DNA of 64,000 nt from assembly GCA_023301465.1 (NCBI GenBank), contig JALZUQ010000009.1:1-64000 (forward strand), in the 5' to 3' direction. The notes under the pieces were generated by a model. The model had not been told where the DNA came from, searched no databases, and saw only the letters and a program-made list of their open reading frames with translations. Positions 8,082 through 18,391 of this stretch are shown here, one piece after another (position 1 is the stretch's first letter; each line of letters opens with the position of its first letter). The position numbers and the translations under genes were made by a program. Source of the DNA: Oligoflexales bacterium. Its GTDB lineage: Bacteria > Bdellovibrionota_B > Oligoflexia > Oligoflexales > JALZUQ01.

Positions 8082-8999
8082 TTAAGAACAGGTAATTTGA
8101 GATTTACTAAGTGGACATTTATCTGGATGATTGACTTTAATATTTAAGCGACTATCTCCCAGTGCTCCCGCTCTTCCAATCGTTCCATTTGTGTCTAACT
8201 CTACCTTTGCATTACCAGTAATGGTTATATTCGACTCAATGGTAGAAACTATATGAATATTACTATTAGAGTCTCCTGTTGAGCACACAGCTGCGGAAGG
8301 TTGAATACTTGAGTTTACAGTTTCGCCTAAATTGATATTAAAAGTTGTGTCTCCCGTCCCGCTCAATTGGAAAAATGTCGAAAAAGTTGAATTTAGCGTA
8401 AAATTATTATTATGTCCCGTTCCAGTAATTACGATAAGCCCAGTTGAGTTTAAGTCCGTTTCTATACGAAGCTTATTATTTGTTCCAGTAGCTGAAAGTT
8501 GGATAAATCTTAAGTTTGGAAAGTCAGACTGCAAAATACTCCATGTCATATTTAGATCTCTTCTAGATCCTCGAATCATCAAACCGGTAATAGATTCTCT
8601 ATTGGTGTTAGGAAGCTGCTCAGAAATGTCCATCATTACGATTCCAGGAAAATCAGCTTCTAAAATATTGCATGGGTTGTCTTTCGACAGTGATTCAAGC
8701 TTTGTTGCAAATATTGAAACGGGAGTTTGTTGAGGATTTATTGATTCAGGGGTTTGTTGAGGATCTATTGAATCGGGTGTTTGTTGGACATTGACGGTAT
8801 TCGTATTGGAATTTGTTGGGGTTGGAACTGGTATAGGTTTAAACGTGGGGTCAAGTGTAGGTGTCGCTTGTTGACTTGGTGATACGATCTGAGGAGCGGG
8901 AGAATTCTCAGTACTTGCAAATTCTAAGTTGTTTAGGTTATCGTTGCAAGATGTTAACTGTAGCCAAAAGAATATTAGCACTTTTATTCTAAAGATCAT
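8082..8999 (-). CDS. Lipoprotein with Thr/Pro-rich linker and a beta-rich domain
   Basis: A 305-residue protein starting with a hydrophobic segment and lipobox LQLTSC (Cys18). Residues about 25-95 form a low-complexity Ser/Thr/Pro/Gln linker with short repeats of the type (D/N)PQQTP(D/E)SI. The remaining region alternates short strands with NSN, GTGHNNN and GDSN turns, typical of stacked beta-helix coils, and ends in a Cys pair. An SD (GGAG) lies 10 bases before ATG. It may follow the protease-kinase gene in one transcription unit (about 105 bases apart). No family was recognised; a surface-displayed binding protein is a guess. Confidence 0.7.
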   Translation of the reverse strand: MIFRIKVLIFFWLQLTSCNDNLNNLEFASTENSPAPQIVSPSQQATPTLDPTFKPIPVPTPTNSNTNTVNVQQTPDSIDPQQTPESINPQQTPVSIFATKLESLSKDNPCNILEADFPGIVMMDISEQLPNTNRESITGLMIRGSRRDLNMTWSILQSDFPNLRFIQLSATGTNNKLRIETDLNSTGLIVITGTGHNNNFTLNSTFSTFFQLSGTGDTTFNINLGETVNSSIQPSAAVCSTGDSNSNIHIVSTIESNITITGNAKVELDTNGTIGRAGALGDSRLNIKVNHPDKCPLSKSQITCS

Positions 9000-9104
9000 T
9001 TTTTATAAACTCCTTTTGTTTGCTAATTCGTTTCTTTATTATACTCAGAAGACTGTATCCATGAGCTTATTATTTTAATTTTGAATTATTACTGGAATCA
9101 TTGG

Positions 9105-12100
9105 TCATTGTGTGAGCATTTCTCTCATTGAGCTGCAGTCTCCTCCACCACCATTTATCGCATTTTTAATAACATACTTTACTTTTTCCCAAGGCGTAAG
9201 GCGGATGTTGTTTTTTAGCCGGTCCACTTTATCTACAACCGATCTAGTGAAAATAGTTTTGGGAGAATTTTCTTGCGGCTTTGAAAGCATGTCTGAATAT
9301 TGGTTTAATTGAATTACTGCTCTTAAGTAGTCATAGTAAACAATAGACTGTGTTTGTCCAATATCATGCACTGCTGCTAAAACTGAAAAATATGCAGTTA
9401 TCTCTGTAGCCGTTTCTGCGGGGAAATACTTTTTTAGTGCTTTGGCTAATTTAGATTGTGTAGAAGTGTCAATCTCTAGTATTTCAATGATTTTTTCAGC
9501 TCCCCAATTATTGGCTCCGGATTTGGTTATGATTTGTGCCAATGCGAATAAGGAAAAAACTTTGTCTCGTTCGGCACCGGTAATACCTACTACTTGGCCA
9601 AAGTCAATAGGTGATAGAGTTGACTGGTTGTTTTCTGGGTTAACTTTAATGCGGTAATTTCCTGGGTGTCGATCTGGGTCAAATATTATTAGAGCGTCCG
9701 GGCTATTGACTTCTCCAAAAAGTATCTCAGACTCAATTTTAAGTATCTTTTTAACTAGTACATCACGTGCTGGCTGTTTGACATTAAAAATGGAGACGCC
9801 TGCAGCAAACTCTGACTCAGAGATTCTTTTAAACAATAATTTTTCAGCGGGGACTTCAACGCGTACTGAGCTGTCAGATTTTCCTTGATAGATTTTTGCT
9901 TTAGCTATCTCAGCTCTTTTTACTTCATCCTCTAAATTTTGTTCTCGGTCAACGGCTTTTTTTGTAGCATAAACGATACTTCTAAATACACCGTATTTTC
10001 CACCGTGATTATCTACAAGGTAATTTGCCATTGCTTCCAACTGAGAAAATTCCGCTCCCTTGTGTGCAACTGCTTCCAACCGTAGAAGTTTAAGGACTTT
10101 CAAAGAACTATCTTCGGACTGTATCTTTACAGCATATTTCTGAGAAGCAGCTCCAAGTAACTCGTCTATTTTCCAAGGAAGATCTTTAAGTTTATGCCCT
10201 GAGGCTTCAACAATGTCTTTATATATTTTGTCTCTTTCCGGTGGGTTAGCTCCGTCATTGAGAACTCTTAAGTGTTTAGTTTCTTCTTCTGGAAGAATTT
10301 GAGCGGCAGCTAAAAACTGTCCGAGTTTAATTCCTGTTCCGCCAAAGGTTTCTAACACTCTTTTCAAAACTTCCCCTGGTGATTTCTCTCCTGGAGGCAT
10401 ACCTAAAACATAAGATAAAACAAGTGTTTGAAGTGGTTTTTGACCTGTTTTCTCTAGAGAAACTAAAAAGGCTTTTAGAATTTGTTGTGAGGTTTTTTTG
10501 ACTTCAGTTGATGCGTCTTTAAAAACATGGTCTATAATCTTGGTTGCGTAGCCACTTTGAATATTTATTTTTGGTAGTAAACCAGTAGGAGAGTCGAGCA
10601 ATGTATCCAATAGGCCAGCTCTAACGGAGTCAGGCATGGATTGAAAAATATATCGGATTCTTAGTACGCCCGTGCTTTGAAATAGTTTTTTAAAACTCTC
10701 TGGAGCCTCTCCTTGTCCTCTTAAGAATAGTATTGTTTTCCATTGTTCAGCTTGATTCCAAGAATTAACTTCTCGAAATGCTGCAGATAGAGCTCTCACT
10801 CCCGCATCCTCTGAATGTTTCCCCGTTGTGATGAATTTTTTAGACTGAATATGACGAGCTTCCCACGGTGTGCTCTTGATTTCACGAGATAACATTTCTA
10901 GTAGCCTCACATATGTTGCTCCTCTGTCGGGTAATGTTTTTTCGAGATATTTTATAATCGAAGATAATTTACCTCTTCGGTAAATAGCGTCTTCACTTTG
11001 TTTTAGTTCTGTAAATTCCTTGAGATTTGTGATTTTATCTTCAAGCATTAAAAAACGAATGTTGTCATCAAAAGACTTACCTTTTTCAATTTCAACAAGA
11101 AGCTCGTTTCTCTCAGCAGGATTCGCTTGTTCGTATAGCTCTTTTACGATTTCGTCTGTAAATACTGTGACTCCTCTTGATGTAAGGGAATTCCATAATC
11201 GGAATTTTTCTTTGAAGTCATTGGGGTAAGAATTGTTCTTCTTTAGGTTCTCGACGAGATATTGTTGCATCTCAGTGCTTTTTATTAGATTGTAGCTCCA
11301 TACTTCTGGTGCTTTTTCTTTTAATTCATTGATTTGATTTATTAAAAGACTTTCAATAGACGTTCCGTTAAATTTTTTAAATTCTAGTTTCGTCCAAGCT
11401 TCTTCAAGATTTGAGACGGTTTCTATATCATCAATGGTTTTGATCCATTGAGGGTTCTCAAATAGTTTGTTGCGAATATTTTCAGTGATTGGTTCAACAA
11501 TAACTCCATTTGATCGGATTTCATTATCAATGAAATTACTTAAAGAGTTAAGGTTGGAGAGGTCTTGTGAGAATAGTTTTTCTAACTCATTTATGAAGTA
11601 ACGATTTTGTTTGACTCTGGTTTTATTCGCTTGATGCCAATTTTTAAGTGCGGATGTAATAGGCACTCCTATGAGTAGGCTTGCTAATCTAATGTTTGTA
11701 GTTTTGCTAGTGTCCTTTCTTTTTTCAGCGTATTTGTAGAGAAGTTGGTCCCAAAAAACTTTTTCTTTGAAAGTAACATCTTGTTCGAAATTATATGTTT
11801 TTACAGACTTTATTAATTCTAGCACTGTTTTAGCTTCTGCATTTGTTGCTCCCTCTTTTACAAAGGCGTAATCTAATATTTCTTCGAAATGGATTTTAAA
11901 TACGGCCTCTTGAGTTCGTAAGGTATTATTATATTCATATATGTTTAAAAGGGCGAGAATGTCTTTCGGGTTTTCTTGACTGAGGTCTCTTTGTCCATAG
12001 TCGAGAGCTAGTTTTATCTGTTCAGGTGTTGTGTTCTTAGGGTCTGTCGATTCAATTAGTTTAGCGAGAGATATGTTCGATTTAGGCGGGAAATACTGCC

Positions 12101-13637
12101 AATATGCTTTAAGTGCATCAGGATCTTCAAAGATGTATTTATTCCAAGCATTTAGATGTGATAGAAACTCTGCATCACTCGATGCTGTCCTGTTTTTAAA
12201 TTCTCCTTGAACTTTTATAACTTCGATTGCTGCACTTTTAACAAATCCTTCGTATTTGTGTAGGTATTTTTTAACATAGGAACTGATATAGCCAAATTTA
12301 TATTGATATGAGTGAGCAATATTACGAAATTTATCCGCAAGTAAAATAATGTTTCTTTGATAGTTGTTGTCATTTTGTTCAAGGTTTTTTATCGCCGTCA
12401 ATTGAGCTTCAAAAGTTTGCTTATATAATTCTAAGCTAGCAACAGACTCTATATTTGATTGTGTATTTTGTTTAATAAGACTGCGAATCAAATACGCAGA
12501 CCCTAAAAGCGCAATATACTTAAAAGCTGACAACCCAAGTTTAGCTGTTTTTGTTATAGTCTCTCTGGCGGTTTTTTTGAATGATTCGTCAACATCAATC
12601 ATTCCCCACAGAGCATCGAAGTCCACAAAACTGCTAGCAAAAATTGCTTGCGAAAGAACAACAAAACTAACTATTTTTGTGCTCCACTTAGAAGCGATAG
12701 GTAGTGCATAAAGCAACATGCGTGTACGTAAAAGAGTCATGGAAATATTGAACTTAGATTCTTCTTTTGTGATTTCTGATAAATCTTCTCGAAAACCTCT
12801 GTATGCAATATATGCTTTCATAGCCGCTAGTCTGATTTCTGGGGGCGGGTGTGTGGAATAAGCTGCATAGGAACTATTAAAAGTTCTTTTATATATCCTA
12901 CCAAAAACTAGACTCTCCATAGTTGCTGCAGAAAGTTCTGCAAAGTTTCTTATCATATTATATGCTTCCCATGGATTGAACCCTGCATGAATCATCCGAT
13001 CAATAGCTGATAGATCTGCACGAATTTCTTCTCTATGGGAAGCCTTAAGATTTTTGTAACCAGCGATTTCGGCCATTTTTTTTTCGATCTCTGGGTTTGT
13101 GCTTAGAGCTTTTAATGGCTCTGGATTATTATGAGCCATTTCATGGGCAATCACATAAGCAAATTGGGCAGGGTTTTCAGAGACAGCAATGAGTCCAGCG
13201 TTAATACCCATATTGGCTCGTCCAACCTCCATGTATGCATTTGGAGCTGGAGATCCGTTAAACTCGTAGGTGAATTGATTTGAATCTCCTTTGATAGCTA
13301 GGCTTTTAACGGTTTCATCCATGAATTTATGCAGAGCCTTATTGTGTCCAATCATTAGAAGTCTAGCAATTTTTGAGCTTATGCTATTCAGGCGAACAAC
13401 GGATGTTTTTGATTTCTCAATTTGTTTGTTAGCAAAATCAATGATTTCTTGAGGATCGTCACCGTCAGGTCGAATAACGGCTGACTCAAACTCATCTAAA
13501 TAATTAAGGTCTTCAGACTCATCTACTAGAGGGCGGGTTGTTTCGTCATCAAATATGCCATTATTATTTTTTCTGACTTTGCATGAAAAACATAAAAGAA
13601 AAAAAACAACTAATAACAGATGTGTTTTTTTAGTCAC
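9105..13637 (-). CDS. M48 metalloprotease fused to a UbiB/ABC1-type atypical kinase domain
   Basis: A 1510-residue protein beginning at GTG after GAGG. The N-terminus is a signal sequence with a probable lipobox (Cys19). The M48 protease has zinc motif HEMAH (165-169), a likely third ligand Glu204 in EEIRAD, and the THPPPEIRL segment (263-271). Hydrophobic stretches lie near 320-338 and 371-387, with a weaker one near 650-668, followed by a long helical region. The C-terminal third matches UbiB/ADCK kinases: KLGQ (1104-1107; the family's KxGQ), an Ala-rich loop GAAS leading to AVKIQ with Lys1171, DPDRHPGN (1320-1327) and IDFG (Asp1345). All key residues are present. UbiB kinases normally act on the cytoplasmic or matrix side in quinone and lipid biology, so topology here is a puzzle. 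Gene order suggests cotranscription with sppA (78-base gap). Confidence 0.88.
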   Translation of the reverse strand: MTKKTHLLLVVFFLLCFSCKVRKNNNGIFDDETTRPLVDESEDLNYLDEFESAVIRPDGDDPQEIIDFANKQIEKSKTSVVRLNSISSKIARLLMIGHNKALHKFMDETVKSLAIKGDSNQFTYEFNGSPAPNAYMEVGRANMGINAGLIAVSENPAQFAYVIAHEMAHNNPEPLKALSTNPEIEKKMAEIAGYKNLKASHREEIRADLSAIDRMIHAGFNPWEAYNMIRNFAELSAATMESLVFGRIYKRTFNSSYAAYSTHPPPEIRLAAMKAYIAYRGFREDLSEITKEESKFNISMTLLRTRMLLYALPIASKWSTKIVSFVVLSQAIFASSFVDFDALWGMIDVDESFKKTARETITKTAKLGLSAFKYIALLGSAYLIRSLIKQNTQSNIESVASLELYKQTFEAQLTAIKNLEQNDNNYQRNIILLADKFRNIAHSYQYKFGYISSYVKKYLHKYEGFVKSAAIEVIKVQGEFKNRTASSDAEFLSHLNAWNKYIFEDPDALKAYWQYFPPKSNISLAKLIESTDPKNTTPEQIKLALDYGQRDLSQENPKDILALLNIYEYNNTLRTQEAVFKIHFEEILDYAFVKEGATNAEAKTVLELIKSVKTYNFEQDVTFKEKVFWDQLLYKYAEKRKDTSKTTNIRLASLLIGVPITSALKNWHQANKTRVKQNRYFINELEKLFSQDLSNLNSLSNFIDNEIRSNGVIVEPITENIRNKLFENPQWIKTIDDIETVSNLEEAWTKLEFKKFNGTSIESLLINQINELKEKAPEVWSYNLIKSTEMQQYLVENLKKNNSYPNDFKEKFRLWNSLTSRGVTVFTDEIVKELYEQANPAERNELLVEIEKGKSFDDNIRFLMLEDKITNLKEFTELKQSEDAIYRRGKLSSIIKYLEKTLPDRGATYVRLLEMLSREIKSTPWEARHIQSKKFITTGKHSEDAGVRALSAAFREVNSWNQAEQWKTILFLRGQGEAPESFKKLFQSTGVLRIRYIFQSMPDSVRAGLLDTLLDSPTGLLPKINIQSGYATKIIDHVFKDASTEVKKTSQQILKAFLVSLEKTGQKPLQTLVLSYVLGMPPGEKSPGEVLKRVLETFGGTGIKLGQFLAAAQILPEEETKHLRVLNDGANPPERDKIYKDIVEASGHKLKDLPWKIDELLGAASQKYAVKIQSEDSSLKVLKLLRLEAVAHKGAEFSQLEAMANYLVDNHGGKYGVFRSIVYATKKAVDREQNLEDEVKRAEIAKAKIYQGKSDSSVRVEVPAEKLLFKRISESEFAAGVSIFNVKQPARDVLVKKILKIESEILFGEVNSPDALIIFDPDRHPGNYRIKVNPENNQSTLSPIDFGQVVGITGAERDKVFSLFALAQIITKSGANNWGAEKIIEILEIDTSTQSKLAKALKKYFPAETATEITAYFSVLAAVHDIGQTQSIVYYDYLRAVIQLNQYSDMLSKPQENSPKTIFTRSVVDKVDRLKNNIRLTPWEKVKYVIKNAINGGGGDCSSMREMLTQ

Positions 13638-13715
13638 AGCTTAAAACCTCGTATCATTAATATTGTTTGGGCTTAGCAAAATTATTTAGTAGACAAGCTA
13701 AACCTATTAATCAAA

Positions 13716-15566
13716 TTATTTAAGACGAAACCTTGGTAAATAACTCAAATGAATTGGGTGCTTCCCATCATGGCTGACAAGTTTTGCAATCTCCACAAAC
13801 CTGCTTACTTCAGAAGGCCATACCGCAAATGGGCTCTTAGCACTAATGCCCAAACACTTTCCTAACTTTCCGCTTTTGACGCATTCTATGAGTGACATGG
13901 ATTTACCCTTGAACCTGGCAACGGTATATAGTTTTTCTGGGTCTAGCTTTGCTTCAATTTTTGCTAACCTAAATGCGTCTTGAGTATCACCAATGGCGTC
14001 TACGAGTCCGATTTTTAATGCGGCACTTCCAGTATACACACGCCCGCCTGCTATTTCTTTTACATCAGACATCGCCATACCACGCCCTTCACTCACTCTT
14101 GTTAAAAACGTGCCGTAGGTTTCTTGGATAGATAGGTCAAGAGCTTCAATGTCTGAAATATTTGGGGCTTTCCCAAGAGAGAGCAAGTCTTTTCGTTCAC
14201 TTCCAGTAATAGAGTGGAAGTATACTCCAATTTTTTCTTGGAGTTTTTGTGCATCTGGTATGAGTGCAGTTACACCAATAGAGCCGGTTATTGTAGTCGG
14301 TTCTGCAAGGATTGTTTTTGCAGGAGCTGCAAGGTAGTAACCACCTGAAGCAGCAACTCGGCCCATACTCACAATGAGTGGTTTTTTTGCAGCGAGTTCT
14401 TTAAGGTGTTTCCAGATAAGCTCACTGGCTTGAGCAGAACCTCCCGGACTCGATATTCTCATCACAACCGCTTTTATAGATTCAGTATCTTTTGCCCAAA
14501 TGATCTTTTCAATCAATGGGACCGGACGGATTTCTTCGCCTTCTTTTGAAGAATCAGCGGTGTCACCGTAAATCGTACCAATGGCCTCAATATATGCTAT
14601 CTCATCATCCGTTTCGCTTTTCTTACTTTCTTCTACAGAACTACTTCCATTTAAGTAGTCTCCATAAGAAACCATTTCTTCATCTGCCTCTAAAGAAATT
14701 TCCGATGCTAATTGATTTTCAAATTCGTGGGGATAAATAACATCAGTAACAATCTTTCTTGTCTTGGCTTCGGCAAGGCTAAATAAACTTTTTGCCAACC
14801 AGTCTTGTACTGTTACCATCTCAACGCCTCTTGCTTTTGAGATTTCTTCAATCATCATGTTTCGAATATCATTTTCAATTTTCTGATACTCCGCTTTAAC
14901 TTCAGTAGATGGAGAGGATTTAATATAAGGTTCAAATACAGCTTTGTGAGGTCCTGTTTTAAAAACAGTAAAGCCAACTCCGAGTTTTTTAGCCATATCT
15001 CCAAAGTAAGTTAACTCCAAGGTAGGCCCCGGCATTAGAATGGTTGATACGGGAGGGACAGCAACCCTTGTGGCATGGGAACTAGCTAACAGATTTGCAT
15101 TATCTAGGTTGTTACAATAAAAATAGATTGGCGTGTTTGGGTTAGCGGTTTTAAATCGCCCAATGGCTTGATGAACTCTCAACGCTTGGTTCAAACTAAT
15201 TTTTGTCAGCGAAAAATCAAGATAAATCCCCTTGACCCTTTTGTCGATACTAGCCCTTCTTAATGAAACAAGAATACTATCTATATAGTATGACTTTGGG
15301 CCACCCATGATTTGCTGCCAAAACATGTCTTTTTGAGTGATTAGACTATCTGAAACCTCGCCTTTGAGTTGATATTTCAGCCAAAAATCACCAGATGGCA
15401 AATCAACAGTGGGTGCTTTATAACCACTTCCAATACTCAAAATAAACAAAAAATAAAGAAGTGTTACAAGGACACCTATACCCATAAAATAAGACTTCAT
15501 TGCCTTCCAAGCCCATCCGAGTATACGTTTCAGGCGACTAGGCTTGCCAGGTTTGTTGTTGCTCAT
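13716..15566 (-). CDS. sppA: Signal peptide peptidase SppA, 67K type
   Basis: About 616 residues starting at ATG 15566, which has GGAGAG four bases upstream; a TTG 12 codons earlier lacks this. One N-terminal membrane segment follows a basic stretch. Tandem S49 domains are present: the N-terminal one carries the general-base Lys (Lys208 in HKAVFEPY) and the C-terminal one the nucleophile Ser407 in GRVAASGGYYLAAP, positions almost identical to E. coli SppA (Lys209, Ser409). SppA digests leftover signal peptides in the inner membrane. The M48-kinase gene follows on the same strand, and addB diverges from the opposite side. Confidence 0.95.
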   Translation of the reverse strand: MSNNKPGKPSRLKRILGWAWKAMKSYFMGIGVLVTLLYFLFILSIGSGYKAPTVDLPSGDFWLKYQLKGEVSDSLITQKDMFWQQIMGGPKSYYIDSILVSLRRASIDKRVKGIYLDFSLTKISLNQALRVHQAIGRFKTANPNTPIYFYCNNLDNANLLASSHATRVAVPPVSTILMPGPTLELTYFGDMAKKLGVGFTVFKTGPHKAVFEPYIKSSPSTEVKAEYQKIENDIRNMMIEEISKARGVEMVTVQDWLAKSLFSLAEAKTRKIVTDVIYPHEFENQLASEISLEADEEMVSYGDYLNGSSSVEESKKSETDDEIAYIEAIGTIYGDTADSSKEGEEIRPVPLIEKIIWAKDTESIKAVVMRISSPGGSAQASELIWKHLKELAAKKPLIVSMGRVAASGGYYLAAPAKTILAEPTTITGSIGVTALIPDAQKLQEKIGVYFHSITGSERKDLLSLGKAPNISDIEALDLSIQETYGTFLTRVSEGRGMAMSDVKEIAGGRVYTGSAALKIGLVDAIGDTQDAFRLAKIEAKLDPEKLYTVARFKGKSMSLIECVKSGKLGKCLGISAKSPFAVWPSEVSRFVEIAKLVSHDGKHPIHLSYLPRFRLK

Positions 15567-15655
15567 TGAACTCTCCGTTGCTTGCGTATTTATGGACTGC
15601 AATGTTAGGTTTCCTTTGGTTTGTTTTATTTTTGTAGTGGTAGGATTATTTTAAC

Positions 15656-18391
15656 ATGGTCTCCAAAGAAGTTTCCAAAAAATTACGTATCCCCCACTCC
15701 CAATTCCTGATTAAAGAATTAGCAGATCAGCTTTTACCTTTGGCAAACGATGGGCTTTTGTCTGAGTGTTTGGTGGTTTTACCGAACAAAAGACTCGGGC
15801 TTGTTCTTGAATACCTACTCGCCCAAAAACTTCAGGCATTCATCCCGCCTCGGATCATGAGTTTTGAAGACTGGGTAAAAACCTGGTTATCGCCAGATCA
15901 AAAAATCATGAAAAACGATGAGCTTTTTTTAAAGTGCACAGAATATGTAAAATCATTGGATGAGTGTAGATTAAGTCCTAAACAACTTATTAAGTTTTGC
16001 CGTGAATATTGGCAAGATGGAAGGGGTGAGGATCTTAAAGTTAAGATCTTAGATACCTTAGCACTAATCCCTTATGGTGAAGAAACAAAACAGAAGTTTA
16101 ATGAGCTTCACCATGATGTTTTTGAATTGGTGAGCGGGTTTGAAGAATTCTTAAATGGTTTTTCTCAAAAACCTATAGACCTACTCTTTCAAAACATTGA
16201 ACCTCAAAATATTGAGGATAGCCTCTCTTCTTATGAAAGAGTTTTTATTTCTGGTCTTACAACCCTTAATAAAAATTACCTTAAATGGATCAGTACTATC
16301 CATGATCACCCCAAAGTATGTTGGGTCATGAGTGAGGATATACAGCTAGCGGGTGACGGTGGAATTTCTGATATATTAAAAAATCTTTCTTATCCACAGC
16401 AACAAAAAGATCAGAATCGTGACCATCAAGAAGAAAAAAACTCTTACTATCAAATCACGAGCGATATTAAGTCGGCGTGCAAAAATGCTTTAGAAGTCAC
16501 AACCCACTATGTAGAGCAAGGGGCCACGCCTCCAAGTATTGGTGTGGTTGTGTTAGATGAAGAGCTCTATTATGAACCGCTGCAAACACTTCTTAAGTCT
16601 CAAAATATAAAATCAAATTTTGCACTCTCTAAAACTGTTGATAAGACTCTGCACGGGAGTTTTTTATCATGTCTATGTGCAATAGAAGAAGATATCCACG
16701 AGTTTTTAAACTGGTTCACGCATGATTTAACAAAATTATGCTTCCAAGATAAAGATATTGCTGCTTTGTTCCACCAGCTTGGGAACCAAAAGTATTTACA
16801 TAGTTCTGCAGATGTTTGGGTTGAAGTCATGCAGCAATATGACTTTAAAGTGCCGAGCTTGAAGTCTCTACTTTCTATGACTCCAAAGCCATTGTCATCT
16901 CACTTAAAAGATCTTCATGAACTCATTACTGATTTAGGCATATGGGAACACCCCTGTCACCATGACTTTAAAGATCAAATTCAACAGATGTGGGAGCAGG
17001 TTTTTGAGCAGAACCACGAAGAGCAAACTATCTTATCAAAAAAAGAGTTTTTTGATTTTTTAAAGCTTGCGGTTTTAGAAAAACCACTCCAAAAAACGGG
17101 TGAACCCTTTGGGGCTATTCAAATCATGAGTTTACGTGAAGCTCGTTATGTTTCTTTTGATGTAGTGGTATTTCTAGGGATGAATGATGGGCTCCTCCCT
17201 AAAAAAATTAGCTCATCTGGACGAATATTTGATGAATACATACGAAGAGAAAGCAAACTCCCCACCCTTAAACAATTTGAAAAAATTGAACGCACTAGCT
17301 TTGAATTGATTTATCAACAAGCCCTTACATGTGTGTTTATTTCTACAAGTCATATTCATGGGAAGGCTTCTGATATCTCTCCATATGTATTGAATATGCA
17401 GTTAGATGGACATTGTAAGCGGTTAGCATTTCATGAAGAAGAAATCACACCAGAATTCAGCAAAGAAGTAAACTCTCTACCGGTTGTTACTGCCGTATTC
17501 GAGGATTTAGAGCTTGAAGGTGAAACGCTTGAGTTAGCCATGTCAAACCATAAAATGGCCGTAACAAAGCTTTATGATTTTATGGTTTGTCCTTTTCGTT
17601 TTGTTTCCACAAAAGCCAAAAACCCTCCAGTATTGTTTTCAGAAACAAAGCAAAAAATGCATGATGGAACTAAAAGCCATTTTTTCTACGAAACTTTCTT
17701 AAAGTCTGTCTCAAAAAACAAAGACAGCCTTCTGAATTGGTCTTTAGACTCTTTAAATCTCAAAGGAAATATTGATCTTACGAAGTATCAACAATTAAAA
17801 TGGGTAGGACTACCTCAGTTTAAAAGTTTTTTATCTTCTTTGTTTGATCTTAAATCATGGACAATATACACAGAGTACTCGTTGGACCCTGATAAGCTTT
17901 TTGGGCTCCCTTTTTCATTGTATGGAAGCGTCGATTGTATCTTAGAGTCTGATGACGCAATCATTATGCTTGATTTCAAAAGCTCTCTTAATTCCTATAA
18001 AAACATCAAGAGTGTTTTTCATACGCAATTACTAGCTTACTCTGCCCTACTTTACCAACACCCAAAATTCTCTGGAAAGCCTATCACTTGCGGTTACTGG
18101 GATATGTATCTTGGTGAATGGTTATACTGCTCACATGATTTACAAGCACCTAAGCACCTTGATTTCCTATTACCAAAGAAAAACTCCAATATCTTAGAGC
18201 CTGCAATGCAAGAACTTGGAGAAGTGCTCCAAAAGAGATGGGGAAGTATTCAAAAACTTGGTTTTTATCCAGACGCAAGTTCGTGTGGATACTGTCGTTT
18301 TCGTACAGACTGTCATAAAGACTCTCCTGAATATAGCGAGTCTATTGAAAAACATATGTTTTTAGCGGAATGGACTAGCCATGATCATTGA
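15656..18391 (+). CDS. addB: AddB-like ATP-dependent nuclease subunit
   Basis: A 911-residue protein. The C-terminal nuclease has the PD-(D/E)XK core AIIMLDFKSS and QLLAYSALL, flanked by Cys residues (CPFR, CGYCRFRTDC) that in AddB hold a 4Fe-4S cluster. The central part has a degenerate UvrD-like fold (ISTSHIHGKASDISP; VVVFLGMNDGLLP). AddB pairs with AddA to resect double-strand breaks for RecA. The stop overlaps the addA start by 11 bases, so the two are coupled. The start ATG has no obvious SD. It is divergent from sppA. Confidence 0.88.
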   Translation: MVSKEVSKKLRIPHSQFLIKELADQLLPLANDGLLSECLVVLPNKRLGLVLEYLLAQKLQAFIPPRIMSFEDWVKTWLSPDQKIMKNDELFLKCTEYVKSLDECRLSPKQLIKFCREYWQDGRGEDLKVKILDTLALIPYGEETKQKFNELHHDVFELVSGFEEFLNGFSQKPIDLLFQNIEPQNIEDSLSSYERVFISGLTTLNKNYLKWISTIHDHPKVCWVMSEDIQLAGDGGISDILKNLSYPQQQKDQNRDHQEEKNSYYQITSDIKSACKNALEVTTHYVEQGATPPSIGVVVLDEELYYEPLQTLLKSQNIKSNFALSKTVDKTLHGSFLSCLCAIEEDIHEFLNWFTHDLTKLCFQDKDIAALFHQLGNQKYLHSSADVWVEVMQQYDFKVPSLKSLLSMTPKPLSSHLKDLHELITDLGIWEHPCHHDFKDQIQQMWEQVFEQNHEEQTILSKKEFFDFLKLAVLEKPLQKTGEPFGAIQIMSLREARYVSFDVVVFLGMNDGLLPKKISSSGRIFDEYIRRESKLPTLKQFEKIERTSFELIYQQALTCVFISTSHIHGKASDISPYVLNMQLDGHCKRLAFHEEEITPEFSKEVNSLPVVTAVFEDLELEGETLELAMSNHKMAVTKLYDFMVCPFRFVSTKAKNPPVLFSETKQKMHDGTKSHFFYETFLKSVSKNKDSLLNWSLDSLNLKGNIDLTKYQQLKWVGLPQFKSFLSSLFDLKSWTIYTEYSLDPDKLFGLPFSLYGSVDCILESDDAIIMLDFKSSLNSYKNIKSVFHTQLLAYSALLYQHPKFSGKPITCGYWDMYLGEWLYCSHDLQAPKHLDFLLPKKNSNILEPAMQELGEVLQKRWGSIQKLGFYPDASSCGYCRFRTDCHKDSPEYSESIEKHMFLAEWTSHDH

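Noticed and set aside
8332-8733. 133-codon plus-strand frame inside the Thr/Pro lipoprotein gene
   Set aside because: Antisense to a gene with signal, SD and good codon structure; no initiation signal of its own.
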